From: Candidatus Aminicenantota bacterium
GTDB taxonomy: Bacteria; Acidobacteriota; Aminicenantia; Aminicenantales; JAFGAV01
DNA length: 63,026 nt
Assembly (NCBI GenBank): GCA_016933515.1
Contig: JAFGAV010000103.1
Location: 1 to 63,026 of the forward strand
Reading direction: 5' to 3'
The notes beneath the pieces were generated by a model, which saw only the letters and a program-made list of their open reading frames with translations, was not told where the DNA came from and made no database searches. Both the position numbers and the translations under genes were made by a program. Shown here piece by piece: positions 43,337 to 53,804 of this stretch. Every line of letters starts with the position of its first letter. Positions within the stretch are counted from its first letter, which is position 1.

Positions 43337-43777
43337 ATGGACAAGTTCAAAACAGTTTGCTTGAATTGCGGCGCGGTCAACGCCTTCCCCGTGTCCGCCG
43401 AAGGAAAGAAAGTTGTTTGCGGCCGCTGCCGAATGCCCCTTCCGCGGCCCGGAGAGGTGCTTGAGCCGGCGGAGGAAGGCGCGCTTGAGAAGCTGCTCTT
43501 AAATCCGAGTCTGCCTGTTCTCGTCGATTTTTATTCGAATGCCTGCCCCCCCTGCCGCGTCATGCACCCCGTCATCGAGCGGCTGGCCGGCCGGAGGCGG
43601 GGGGAAATCCTCGTGACCCGCGTCGACGTAGAACGGCACCCCGGGCTGGCTTCAAAGTTCGGCATTCAGGCCACGCCCACTTTCGTCATCCTGAACCGAG
43701 GATACGAGATCGCCCGCACGACGGGCGCTTCCTCGGAATCCGAATTTTCATTGTGGGCGGCGGGCGCCGCGCGCTGA
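43337..43777 (+). CDS. Thioredoxin 2-type protein with CPPC active site
   Basis: Protein of 146 aa from ATG 43337. An N-terminal zinc finger with C8, C11, C28 and C31 is followed by a thioredoxin fold (about 50-140), the layout of TrxC (thioredoxin 2). The active site is NACPPCRVM (C70, C73): CPPC in place of CGPC, and Ala rather than Trp before the first Cys. A second Pro should change the redox potential, so reductase, oxidase or isomerase activity is open. FGIQATPTFVIL has the cis-Pro loop. The stop is followed by the efpL start after 3 nt, so the two are one operon. Confidence 0.82.
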   Translation: MDKFKTVCLNCGAVNAFPVSAEGKKVVCGRCRMPLPRPGEVLEPAEEGALEKLLLNPSLPVLVDFYSNACPPCRVMHPVIERLAGRRRGEILVTRVDVERHPGLASKFGIQATPTFVILNRGYEIARTTGASSESEFSLWAAGAAR

Positions 43778-43780
43778 AGA

Positions 43781-44347
43781 ATGAAAAAAGCCGGCGACCT
43801 CAGAAAAGGCGAAATCGTCAAAGTCGACGGCGAGCCGCATGTCGTCGAATCCCTGACCGTTCAGACTCCCGCGGCGCGGGGAGGCGCGACTCTCTACAAG
43901 GTCCGCTTCCGCAACCTCAAGTCCAGACGCAAGGCGGACCGCGTTTTTCGCGGAGACGATCTTTTGGCCGAAGCGGACTTCGAACGCCGTCCGGTCGATG
44001 TCCTTTACGGGGACGCCGACGGAATGACCTTCATGGATCTTCTGGATTACAGCCAGTTCACCGTGCCCCGGGAGGAAATTGAGGACGCATGGCCCTATCT
44101 TGTCGAGGGCTTGGAGGGAGTGTCGGCCGTCGTTTCCGAGGGGCGCGTCCTCGGGCTGGAGCTTCCTTCTTTTGTGATTCTGACGATCGTGGAGACGTCG
44201 CCGATGGTGAAGGGCGGCTCGGCCACGGCGCGGACGAAACCGGCCAAGCTGCCCACGGGGCTCGTCGTGCAGGTCCCGGAGCACATCGAAACCGGTGACG
44301 CCATCCGGATCGACACGCGCACGGGGCAGTATTCCTCGAAAGCCTGA
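43781..44347 (+). CDS. efpL: Elongation factor P-like protein EfpL (YeiP)
   Basis: Protein of 188 aa. It is the EfpL branch, not canonical EF-P: the loop that carries the modified Lys in EF-P here reads PAARGGATLYKVRF, the same as the Arg-containing loop of E. coli YeiP (PTARGAATLYKMRF), and the C-terminal half has VETSPMVKGGSATARTKPA...TGLVVQVPEHI. EfpL helps ribosomes stalled at proline and other motifs. Having Arg at the tip, it should not need a Lys-modifying enzyme. No canonical efp or epmA/B is in the window. It starts 3 nt after the thioredoxin gene. Confidence 0.85.
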   Translation: MKKAGDLRKGEIVKVDGEPHVVESLTVQTPAARGGATLYKVRFRNLKSRRKADRVFRGDDLLAEADFERRPVDVLYGDADGMTFMDLLDYSQFTVPREEIEDAWPYLVEGLEGVSAVVSEGRVLGLELPSFVILTIVETSPMVKGGSATARTKPAKLPTGLVVQVPEHIETGDAIRIDTRTGQYSSKA

Positions 44348-44351
44348 AAGG

Positions 44352-44374
44352 CTCCGGCGCGCCGGGCTCTTTCG
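44352..44374 (+). terminator. Possible terminator after efpL
   Basis: The perfect 12-nt palindrome CCGGCGCGCCGG is flanked by GGCT and GCTCTTTC. The T tract is short, so this is a weak candidate. Confidence 0.35.
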
Positions 44375-44408
44375 AGACAGGGGAGGGAGGGCGCGGCCTG
44401 ATTCCGGA

Positions 44409-44969
44409 TCAGGGCGTAAAAAGCCAATCTACGCCCAATCCGAGCATGAGGAAGTGGCCGTTGTGCTCCGCTCCCGGTTGAAGAGTCTGTAAGGCGAAAA
44501 GATAGCCGGCCTCAAGCCCCAGAGACATTTTGGGGCCGAGGCCCGCTCTCCAGCCGAATCCCAGCAGGAAGCCGGGGTCAAAATTTTCCTCGCGCCAATG
44601 CCGAAAGGACTTCGCCCATCCGAAGACGCCTCCCAGGCCGAATCGGAGAAATGGCCGGGCCGTCCCTCCGGAAGCGGAGGACTTGAAATCAATACGGGTC
44701 GAAAGAAATACGGGCAGGAGCGTCAGCTGCGTGTTTTCCGTTTCCCTTTTTTGGTGCCGGCTCAAACCCAGGGTCAGCTCGAGGGGGACGCCCAGCCGGG
44801 GTCCCATGACGATCAAACAGCCGGAGAGACCCGGGCGAAGATGCCGGCCCATCTCTCCCAAGGCCGCGATCCCTCCGAAACCGGCCCCCAACCCGCGGAT
44901 GATTTCAGCCCGGGCGGCTCCGGTCGCGACGAGTACGGCCAGGGACAGGAAAACGATTCTTTTTTTCAT
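44409..44969 (-). CDS. Small outer-membrane beta-barrel protein
   Basis: Protein of 186 aa with a signal peptide (1 to about 21). The mature chain has about eight amphipathic strands separated by charged turns (LRPGLSGCLIVMGPRLG, PFLRFGLGGVFGWAK, MSLGLEAGYLFALQ), like an eight-stranded OmpA/OmpW-type barrel. It ends with DWLFTP; it lacks the terminal Phe but has an aromatic two residues earlier. Its ATG overlaps the stop of the LytM-like gene (ATGA), so the two are coupled. Function unknown. Confidence 0.6.
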   Translation of the reverse strand: MKKRIVFLSLAVLVATGAARAEIIRGLGAGFGGIAALGEMGRHLRPGLSGCLIVMGPRLGVPLELTLGLSRHQKRETENTQLTLLPVFLSTRIDFKSSASGGTARPFLRFGLGGVFGWAKSFRHWREENFDPGFLLGFGWRAGLGPKMSLGLEAGYLFALQTLQPGAEHNGHFLMLGLGVDWLFTP

Positions 44970-45616
44970 TCGACGAAGTAATGTTGATGTTCGGGGCAGG
45001 CGCAGAGGTTGTTCGGATTTCTGTCAATGCGGGTCCTGTAGACGTCATTGAGCCGTTTCCGAAAGTCGGCCCTGAGGAACGGCACAGGGCAGACGGCCTG
45101 ACCTTTTCTTTTGACCCAGAAATGGACACATTGATCGATGAAGCCGGACTCGCGGTTTCCGACGGATCCGATGAGGTCCCCCACGGAGACGATGTCGCCG
45201 ACCTTGACGAAGATTTTCCTTTCCGGCTCGAACAGATAGCTGATCGAGTACTCCTCGTTGTATCTCAATTCGACGTCCGCGACCTCCGTGTTCTCGTCAT
45301 GTCCCCGGGCGATGTTGACGATGACTCCCGGACAACCGGCGACGAAAAGAGTCCCGGGATCGACGCCGATATCGATCCCGTTGTGAGGCGTTCCTCCTTC
45401 TCCGGCGCCCGGGGTGCCGTAAACGCTCCCTATGCGCTTGATTTGGTCCAGGCGGAGGACGGGATTGATGGTGAAGTGTTCCGATTTGTTCTCCCGCTCT
45501 CCGAAGATGTTGAAAACAGGGAATTTGTCGCAGGCGGCGGTCAGAAGGAAGAAAACAAAAAACAGAAGAAAAAGCGTCTTCGGGGCCGAGAAAAGTTGGG
45601 AGGAAGGATGAAACAT
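44966..45616 (-). CDS. LytM/M23-like exported protein with altered metal site
   Basis: Protein of 216 aa. ATG 45616 has GAGGAGGGGG and a promoter in the right place; the longer frame to 45679 is rejected. A hydrophobic segment ends in LLTAACDKF, a near-match to a lipobox. The M23 fold is seen in HNGIDIG (HxxxD, first metal His and Asp) and the strand before FWV. In active LytM enzymes the last motif is HxH; here it reads QCVHFWV, so the first His is Cys. It may bind zinc differently or be an inactive regulator of cell-wall hydrolases. Paired with a small barrel gene. Confidence 0.65.
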   Translation of the reverse strand: MFHPSSQLFSAPKTLFLLFFVFFLLTAACDKFPVFNIFGERENKSEHFTINPVLRLDQIKRIGSVYGTPGAGEGGTPHNGIDIGVDPGTLFVAGCPGVIVNIARGHDENTEVADVELRYNEEYSISYLFEPERKIFVKVGDIVSVGDLIGSVGNRESGFIDQCVHFWVKRKGQAVCPVPFLRADFRKRLNDVYRTRIDRNPNNLCACPEHQHYFVE

Positions 45617-45650
45617 TCTGTCCCCCTCCTCATCAATAAAATCCTTTTTC

Positions 45651-45679
45651 AATATCGTCGCCCGGCGTGGATTTGTCAA
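45651..45679 (-). promoter_or_regulatory. Promoter for the LytM-like/barrel gene pair
   Basis: On the minus strand, TTGACA (45679-45674), 17 bp, GATATT (45656-45651); leader of about 28 nt. Confidence 0.6.
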
Positions 45680-45741
45680 TAGACGCCCAAGGCCATCCCC
45701 GGCCTTTCTAGAGGACCGAACGATGAGGAGTGGAGAAAGAA

Positions 45742-45828
45742 TGCCGAAGAGGGGACTCGAACCCCTACGAGCGGGTAAAGCTCACTAGCCCCTCAAGCTA
45801 GCGTGTCTGCCAATTCCACCACTTCGGC
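45742..45828 (-). tRNA. tRNA-Leu (anticodon GAG)
   Basis: 87 nt up to the discriminator A. The acceptor stem GCCGAAG/CTTCGGC is perfect, the anticodon stem CTAGC/GCTAG encloses TTGAGGG (GAG), there is a long variable arm as in class II tRNAs, and the T arm is GGGG-TTCGAGT-CCCC. CCA is not encoded, unlike in tRNA-Arg in this window. It lies 18 bp after secG on the same strand. Confidence 0.95.
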
Positions 45829-45846
45829 ATTTATGTTTCATGCTCT

Positions 45847-46199
45847 TTAGGGCCGTTCCGGAGGCTTGGCCGGCGGTTCCTCGGCGTCTTGAGCCGGAGC
45901 GCCGCTCTCGGGAGTCTGCGCGGCCGCCGCCGGCGGTTTCGTCTCCTCGGCGCCGGTCATTCGCGAGCCTTTCGAGGGGGACGAGGTCAGCCACAGGACG
46001 AGCGACGTTACCATGAAGAGAATGGCTGAGATCGTTGTGATCTTGGCCATGAGAGAAGCCGAGCCCCTCGGCCCGAAGGCCGTGGCGCTTCCCGCGCCGC
46101 CGAAGGCGCCCGCCAGATCGGCGGCCTTGCCCGATTGGAGAAGGACGGCGGCGATGAGGACGAGACACACAACGACGTGAACGATCGAAAGTAATACTG

Positions 46200-46203
<4 letters not shown>
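45847..46203 (-). CDS. secG: Preprotein translocase subunit SecG
   Basis: Protein of 118 aa, start GTG 46203 overlapping the stop of tpiA by 4 bp (GTGA). Two membrane helices (about 2-20 and 55-76) flank the typical SecG middle SGKAADLAGAFGGAGSATAFG, with the conserved GGG-type Gly-rich stretch and the FG before the second helix. The C-terminal 40 residues are Pro/Ala/Glu-rich. SecG joins SecYE in the inner membrane and aids SecA. The order pgk-tpiA-secG followed by tRNA-Leu is common in many bacteria. Confidence 0.92.
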
Positions 46204-46987
<784 letters not shown>

Positions 46988-46991
<4 letters not shown>

Positions 46992-48172
46992 TTTTTCCAC
47001 CCCAGGGCTTCGAGTCCGGGAAGAGTCTCGTAGGCCAGAAACTCCAGACTGGCGCCTCCTCCCGTCGAGATGTGAGAGATGCGGTCGCCGACCCCCGCCT
47101 TGGACACGGCGGCCGCCGAATCGCCGCCGCCTACGATCGACAGCGCTCCCGATCCGGCCACGGCTTCCGCGATCCGGATCGTTCCACGGCTGAAAGCCGG
47201 GACTTCGAAAACGCCCAGAGGACCGTTCCAGAAAATGGTTTTGGAGCCGGCGATCACCCGGCTGAAGGCGTCGATGGTCTTGGGGCCGATGTCGACGGCC
47301 ATCCGGTCAGGGGGAAGGGGAAACGCTCCGGCCGTGCCCGTGCTGACCGCCTGTTCCAGAGAGGCCGCCAGGACGTGGTCTTCAGGAAGAAGGAAACGCA
47401 CGTTTCTTTTTTCGGCCTGTTCCAAAATCGAGCGGGCCGTTTCCAGCTTGTCGTCCTCCACGAGCGACTTTCCGACATCCTCCCCGCGGGCCTTGAAAAA
47501 CGTGTAGGCCATGGCGCCCCCGATGAGAATGTCGTCCGCTTTGTTCAGGAGATTCTCGATGACCGGGATCTTGTCTGAGACCTTGGCTCCCCCCAGGATG
47601 GCCGTGTAGGGTTTGAGGGGCGAGCGGAAAGCCCGGCTGAGAGAGTTCACTTCTTTTTCAAGCAGCAATCCGGCGCCGGCGTCGCGGACGTGGCGGGCGA
47701 CGGCGGTCACGGAGGCGTGGGCCCGGTGACAGGAGCCGAACGCGTCGTTGACGAAAATGTCGATGCCCTCGGCCAGCCGGCGGGCGAAGCCCTCGTCGTT
47801 TGAAGTTTCGGCTTCGTGAAAGCGCACGTTCTCGAGAAGGACTCCTTCGCCGTCCTTGAGGGATCGGATGAGCATTGAGGCTTTCGGCCCGATGACCTCC
47901 TCCGAGAACCGGACGTCCCTCCCGAGGAGTTCCGAGAGCCGGGCCGCGACGCCTCGCAGGCTGAGCTTGGGGACAACCCGGCCCTTGGGACGGCCCAGAT
48001 GGGAGCACAGCACGAAGCGGGCGTTCCGCCGGACGAGCTCGTTCAGCGTCGGAAGCGAGGCTCGGATGCGCGTATCGTCCCTGATCCGGCCTTCGTCGTC
48101 CAGGGGGACGTTGAAGTCCACCCTGACCAGCACCGTTCGCCCTTCGACCGCCAGATCTTTAAGCGATTTCAC
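46988..48172 (-). CDS. pgk: Phosphoglycerate kinase
   Basis: Protein of 394 aa starting at GTG 48172, 3 nt after the gap stop. Family signatures: [21 protein letters not shown] and the C-terminal hinge motif with [12 protein letters not shown] that binds the ATP phosphates. Length is normal for a bacterial monomeric enzyme. It makes ATP from 1,3-bisphosphoglycerate in glycolysis. The use of GTG here and in secG, versus ATG in gap and tpiA, may tune the relative amounts within the operon. Confidence 0.95.
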
Positions 48173-48175
48173 GGC

Positions 48176-49236
<1,061 letters not shown>

Positions 49237-49257
49237 TCCGACAGCCCCTCGGATTTC

Positions 49258-50769
49258 TCAGCCGTTGTCCTGATGTTTGAACGGCGTCGCCGGCCGAAGC
49301 GCCCCGAGGGCCCAGGCCGTCACCTCGTTGAGCGAAGGGTGAATGACCTGGGAGCGGTATATGGGCATGATGGACCCGGCTTCAGGGCAGGCCATGTCTT
49401 CGCGGGAAAGGCGGGGAACGGCGTTTTTGCTCTTGGGGCAGGCATAGCCCGAGTTCATGAGGTAAACGAACGGCTGGACGAGGAGGGCGGCCTGAGGGCC
49501 GACGACATGAGCGCCCAGGATGCGGCCGGAATCCTCCGCCACGAGCTTGAAAAATCCGTCGTCCGGACCGCCTTTTTCGAAACCGAGGGCGAACCCCTTG
49601 GCCACGTCCGAATAATGAAAGACGGCGGTCAAGACGTTCAAGCCGGTTTCAAGGGCCTGGCTCTCGGTCAGGCCGACATGGCCGACCTGGGGATGAGTGA
49701 AGACCGCCCAGGGCACGGCCGAGTTGTCCGCCCGGATCTTGGGCTTGTCCGGGGCGAAGAGGTTATGGATCACGACGTCCGCGTCGGCGTTGGCCTTATG
49801 ACGGAACTGAAATCCGCCCAGCGCGTCGCCGATGGCCCAGATGTTCGGTCGGGTTGTTTCGAGGAATGCGTCGGTTTTGATCCATCCCTGAGGAGTGAGC
49901 TCCACGCCCGTTTTTTCCAAACGGAGGAGGTCGGCGTTCGACTTCCGGCCGACGGCCACGAGGAGGGCGTCGGCCGCGGCCTCGGAAAGCGCGCCCGTCC
50001 GCGTGTCGGCGACAACGACGATTTTTTTGCCCTGCTCCTCCCGGACCGACAGAGCTTTGGAGTTCAAACGCACGCTGATGTCTTCCCGGAAAACCCTCTC
50101 CACGAGAGCGCTCACCTCGGGCTCTTCGGCGGCGAGAAGCCGGGGAAGCATCTCGACAATCGTGACCTTTGTTCCCAGAGCGGAGAAAATGTGGGCGAAT
50201 TCGGCGGCGACGATTCCGCCTCCGATGAGGATCAGGCTCGTCCAGGGCCGTTCGGGGAATTTGTCTCCGAAGAAGTTTTCGGTGGTCAGGAAATCCGTTC
50301 CGTCCAGCCCTTCGATGGGCGGGACGATGGAGCGGGCCCCCGAGGCCAGCACGAAGCGACGGCCTTCGAATTCTTCGCTGAATCCGGAGCCGCCGTTCAT
50401 TTTAACGCGCATTCTCATGGGGGCCGTGAAGGCGCCTTCCCCGTTGAAAATCGTAAGCCCCCGCTCATTCCTCAGGTTGTTTTCGATCTCCCGATTCAGG
50501 CCGATTTTTTTCCACATGCGCCGGGCGACGACTTCCCAAGCCACGGCGGGCTTTTCGAATTTCAACCCGATGCGCTCGGCCCGCTCCGCGTCGCGGATGA
50601 GATCGGCCGGAGTGGTCAGGATTTTGGAAGGAATGCAGCCGCGCGTCAGGCAGGTCCCTCCGAATTTTCCGCTCTCCACGAGGGCGACAGACCACCCTCG
50701 CTGCAGGGCCTCTTGGGCCACGGACAGTCCGGCGCCCGTTCCGACGACGACAAGATCAAAAGTTTTCAT
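49258..50769 (-). CDS. Flavoprotein disulfide reductase (dihydrolipoyl dehydrogenase/mycothione reductase-like)
   Basis: Protein of 503 aa from ATG 50769 (GGGAGGAGA). FAD site VVVGTGAGLSVA, redox pair C40-LTRG-C45 in GGTCLTRGCIPSK, NAD(P) site LILIGGGIVAAEFAHIF and a second FAD motif IWAIGDA. The C-terminal His-Glu pair is in HPSLNE, as in the thiol-disulfide reductases. The GAGL first turn (instead of GGPGG) is seen in mycothione-reductase-like enzymes. No partner dehydrogenase or lipoyl domain is nearby, so it may reduce a low-molecular-weight thiol. It follows the HAD gene by 32 bp. Confidence 0.82.
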   Translation of the reverse strand: MKTFDLVVVGTGAGLSVAQEALQRGWSVALVESGKFGGTCLTRGCIPSKILTTPADLIRDAERAERIGLKFEKPAVAWEVVARRMWKKIGLNREIENNLRNERGLTIFNGEGAFTAPMRMRVKMNGGSGFSEEFEGRRFVLASGARSIVPPIEGLDGTDFLTTENFFGDKFPERPWTSLILIGGGIVAAEFAHIFSALGTKVTIVEMLPRLLAAEEPEVSALVERVFREDISVRLNSKALSVREEQGKKIVVVADTRTGALSEAAADALLVAVGRKSNADLLRLEKTGVELTPQGWIKTDAFLETTRPNIWAIGDALGGFQFRHKANADADVVIHNLFAPDKPKIRADNSAVPWAVFTHPQVGHVGLTESQALETGLNVLTAVFHYSDVAKGFALGFEKGGPDDGFFKLVAEDSGRILGAHVVGPQAALLVQPFVYLMNSGYACPKSKNAVPRLSREDMACPEAGSIMPIYRSQVIHPSLNEVTAWALGALRPATPFKHQDNG

Positions 50770-50801
50770 GCCTGTCTCCTCCCGAATGGTGACGCAAAGC
50801 G

Positions 50802-51452
50802 TCATCGTTCCTTCAGAAGCGCGGTGATATGCTCCTCGGCCTCAAAAAGGTCGTTCACGACGGCATCGGCGGGGCCGAAATCCTGCTCCCGGCTGTAAAC
50901 CGACGGAACAGCGACGACATAACAGCCGGCGCGTTTTCCGGCCAGGACGCCGTTCGCGGAATCCTCGAGCACGACGCACGAGCGGGGCGGAAGGCCCAGT
51001 CCGTCGCAGGCGGCGAGAAAAATCTCGGGATCGGGTTTTCCTTTCTCGATCCCGTCCGAGGCCAGCAGAAAGTCAAAGGCGCCGCGGAGTTCCAGGCCGT
51101 TCAGGGCGATGTCCAGGAATTCGCGCGACGCGCCCGTGGCCACAGCCATTTTCAGACGTCCGGAAAAGGCCCCGATGATCCGACGCAGGCCCGGCATGGG
51201 ACGGAGATCTTCCCTCATCAGCCGGCGCATGAGGGCCGAGCGCTCTTTCAGGATTTCCGCGGCGCTCAGGTCCAGTTTGAGCTCCCGAACGAAAAGCTCC
51301 ATGCTTTCCACGGCTTTTCGCCCCATCATGCGGCCGAGGAGCTCATCGGAAACATCCTTCCCGAACCGGGAAGCGATCTCTCGTTCAGCCCGGAAGTAGA
51401 GGCGCTCGCTGTCGATCATCAGCCCGTCCATGTCGAAGATCAGCCCCTTCAC
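50802..51452 (-). CDS. HAD-family phosphatase, beta-phosphoglucomutase type
   Basis: Protein of 216 aa starting at GTG 51452 with AAGGAGCGG. HAD motifs: FDMDGLMIDSE (motif I, nucleophile and acid/base Asp), VATGAS (II), GKPDPEIF (III Lys) and VLEDSANGV (IV). A helical cap lies between residues 17 and 80. This is the subclass I group of sugar-phosphate phosphatases and beta-phosphoglucomutases; the substrate is not evident. Likely co-transcribed with the flavoprotein gene. Confidence 0.85.
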   Translation of the reverse strand: MKGLIFDMDGLMIDSERLYFRAEREIASRFGKDVSDELLGRMMGRKAVESMELFVRELKLDLSAAEILKERSALMRRLMREDLRPMPGLRRIIGAFSGRLKMAVATGASREFLDIALNGLELRGAFDFLLASDGIEKGKPDPEIFLAACDGLGLPPRSCVVLEDSANGVLAGKRAGCYVVAVPSVYSREQDFGPADAVVNDLFEAEEHITALLKER

Positions 51453-51485
51453 AATCCGCTCCTTGTCCGGGATCCGGAAAGCCGT

Positions 51486-51514
51486 ATTTTAAAGTGATTT
51501 TCAACCGGGCGCAA
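51486..51514 (-). promoter_or_regulatory. Predicted promoter for the HAD/flavoprotein genes
   Basis: On the minus strand, TTGCGC (51514-51509), 17 bp, TAAAAT (51491-51486). Confidence 0.5.
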
Positions 51515-51606
51515 ACGGAACGGGGGGTCGCATCCTTTGAAATTGAGGGGGTTCCGACACGCGGTTCGGGTGAAGCCGCCGGAAAGTTCCTGCTCCGTGA
51601 GTTCAT

Positions 51607-51635
51607 TTGACTCCCCGAAACGGTTGGTGTAAATT
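51607..51635 (+). promoter_or_regulatory. Predicted promoter for nnr-tsaE
   Basis: TTGACT at 51607-51612, 17 bp, TAAATT at 51630-51635; leader of about 40 nt. Confidence 0.6.
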
Positions 51636-51681
51636 TCTCTTTAATCTCAGGAATGCGGATGTCGCCGCTCCGGGAGCAATC

Positions 51682-53247
51682 ATGAAAGTCCTGACCGCGC
51701 CTCAGATGAGGGACATCGACCGGAAGACCATCGAGGACATCGGGATTCCGGGGCCGGTGCTTATGGAAAACGCCGGATTGCGGGTCGCCGCCGTCGTGCG
51801 CGGCATTGTCCCCAGGAAGGAACGGCTGAAGATCGTGGTGGTGGCCGGCCGGGGCAACAACGGCGGGGACGGATTCGTTGCCGCCCGTCACCTCCACAAC
51901 GACGGCTACCGCGTCGAGACCGTTCTTCTCGGCCGGGTGGAGGAACTCAAGGGCGACGCCCGGCTCAATGCGCGCATTCTCCGGAACATGGGTCTGGCTC
52001 CGATCGAGGCCGAAAGCGAAGACCGATGGTCGGAATGCCGGTCCGTGCTCCGCGGCGCCGGAGCGGTCATAGACGCCGTTTTCGGTACGGGGCTCGTCCG
52101 GGCGGCCGGCGGAGTGTTCGCCGCAGCCATCAAGGACATCAATGCCTGCCGGGGAATGAAAATCGCTTTGGATGTGCCCTCGGGTCTGTCGTCGGATTCG
52201 TTCCAGGTCCCCGGCCCCGCCGTCCGCGCCGATGTGACCGTCGCCCTGGCCGCTCCCAAAATCTGCCATGTCCTTCCTCCGGCCGAGAATTTCGTCGGCA
52301 AGCTGGTGATCGCCGATATCAGCATTCCTCAAGAGCTTTTCCGAGATGAAGATTTTCGACTGGAGATCGTCGAAGAGAAAACGATTCTGGGGCTCTATCG
52401 CAAGAGGCCCCGCGACTCCCATAAGGGAACTTACGGCCATCTTCTGGTTATCGGCGGCTCATTGGGCAAGACCGGGGCGGCGGCCCTGGCGGGCAAAGCG
52501 GCGCTCAAAACGGGAGCGGGCCTGGTGACCGTCGCCGTCCCCCGGAGCGGTTTGGCCGCCGTGGCGCGCTCCATGGACGAACTCATGACCGAGCCCTTGC
52601 CGGAAACGGAAGCCAAGACCATCGCGCCCGAAGCCGCGGACCGCTGCCTCGAGCTGTGCCGGGGGAAAGACGGGCTCGTTCTCGGCCCGGGGCTGTCCAC
52701 CCATCCCGGCACGGCGCGCTTCCTTATGGAGTTTCTGCCCCGCGTCAAGCTGCCCCTCGTGCTGGACGCGGACGGGCTGAACATCCTGGCCGCGAATCCG
52801 GATCTTCTCTCCGTTCTTCCCCGACCGGCCGTCCTGACCCCCCATCCGGGCGAGTTCGGCCGCCTGACGGGGAGGAGCGCCGCGGAGGTCCTGGAGCGGA
52901 GATTGGAGCTCGTCGCCGAGTTCTCCGGACGAAACGATGTTGTCCTCGTTTTGAAGGGCCATCGCTCCCTGACCGCGTCTCCGGACGGGCGGGTGTTCAT
53001 CAACAGTTCGGGCAACCCGGGGATGGCCACGGGAGGATCGGGAGACGTGCTGAGCGGTCTCATCGGCGGCCAGCTCGTCCAGGACAAAGACGTTCTGAAG
53101 GCTGCCGTGGCCGGCGTCTACAGCCACGGGTTGGCGGGCGACCTTGCGGCGGACACGGTCGGACAGAAAGCGCTGACCGCAGGGGACATCATTCGCTATC
53201 TGACCCGGGCGCTCAAATCCCTGGAGGACAAAGCCTCCCCGCCGTGA
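51682..53247 (+). CDS. nnr: Bifunctional NAD(P)H-hydrate epimerase / ADP-dependent dehydratase
   Basis: Protein of 521 aa from ATG 51682 (GGGAGC upstream). The N-terminal YjeF/NnrE epimerase domain (about 1-220) has GRGNNGGDGFVAARHL; the C-terminal ribokinase-like NnrD domain (about 230-521) has KGTYGHLLVIGGSLGKTGAA and PGMATGGSGDVLSG. Together they repair hydrated NAD(P)H, a damage product. It overlaps or abuts tsaE, and this pairing (nnr-tsaE) is common in bacteria. The order and size match the E. coli protein. Confidence 0.92.
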   Translation: MKVLTAPQMRDIDRKTIEDIGIPGPVLMENAGLRVAAVVRGIVPRKERLKIVVVAGRGNNGGDGFVAARHLHNDGYRVETVLLGRVEELKGDARLNARILRNMGLAPIEAESEDRWSECRSVLRGAGAVIDAVFGTGLVRAAGGVFAAAIKDINACRGMKIALDVPSGLSSDSFQVPGPAVRADVTVALAAPKICHVLPPAENFVGKLVIADISIPQELFRDEDFRLEIVEEKTILGLYRKRPRDSHKGTYGHLLVIGGSLGKTGAAALAGKAALKTGAGLVTVAVPRSGLAAVARSMDELMTEPLPETEAKTIAPEAADRCLELCRGKDGLVLGPGLSTHPGTARFLMEFLPRVKLPLVLDADGLNILAANPDLLSVLPRPAVLTPHPGEFGRLTGRSAAEVLERRLELVAEFSGRNDVVLVLKGHRSLTASPDGRVFINSSGNPGMATGGSGDVLSGLIGGQLVQDKDVLKAAVAGVYSHGLAGDLAADTVGQKALTAGDIIRYLTRALKSLEDKASPP

Positions 53248-53282
53248 CGAGCCCATCCCCGCCGGCCCGGAAGAAAAAGAGG

Positions 53283-53804
53283 ATGAGACGGCGCGTTTTT
53301 CATTCACCAAGCCGGGAGGAGACCTTCCGGACGGGGAGAAAACTGGCGCGCGGCTTTCGGGGGGATGAGGTCGTCCTGCTTTTCGGAGATCTGGGAGCAG
53401 GCAAGACCGTTTTCGCCAAGGGATTGGCCGCCGGTCTCGGCCTGGAAAATGCGGACGAAGTCTGCAGTCCGTCCTATACCCTCCTGAACATTTATCAGGC
53501 CCGGATGCCCATATTCCATTTTGACCTTTACCGCCTGAACGGAGAATCGGAGATTTACGATCTGGGCTGGGAGGATTATCTCGGCCGGGGAGTCGTCATC
53601 GTCGAGTGGGGCGAGAAATGGCCTTTCGAAGTTCGCGCCGTCCGTATTTATCTTGAAGTCGGGGAAGGAGACCGGCGGACGATCACCGTCGAAGCCGATT
53701 CCGGTTTCACTCCCGGCGTTCCGGCGGAGTCCCCGAGGAAGGATGCTTTTTCAGGTGGGCGTCGAAAAATGAAACGAACGTCTCGTGCGGGACGGCGATA
53801 TTGA
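53283..53804 (+). CDS. tsaE: tRNA threonylcarbamoyladenosine biosynthesis ATPase TsaE
   Basis: Protein of 173 aa from ATG 53283 (GGAAG upstream); GTG 53244, overlapping the nnr stop, would add 13 residues. Walker A GDLGAGKT (35-42), SPSYTLLNIYQ and FHFDLYRL are the family signatures. TsaE works with TsaB and TsaD to make t6A at position 37 of ANN-decoding tRNAs. It carries a C-terminal tail of about 35 residues beyond the normal end (DSGFTPGVPAESPRKD then a basic RRKMKRTSRAGRRY), all of which is encoded opposite the convergent aminotransferase gene (98 bp overlap). Confidence 0.87.
   Translation: MRRRVFHSPSREETFRTGRKLARGFRGDEVVLLFGDLGAGKTVFAKGLAAGLGLENADEVCSPSYTLLNIYQARMPIFHFDLYRLNGESEIYDLGWEDYLGRGVVIVEWGEKWPFEVRAVRIYLEVGEGDRRTITVEADSGFTPGVPAESPRKDAFSGGRRKMKRTSRAGRRY

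Noticed and set aside
45689..45706. AAGGCC/GGCCTT hairpin near tRNA-Leu
   Set aside because: Only 6 bp and no T run in either direction; not enough for a terminator call.
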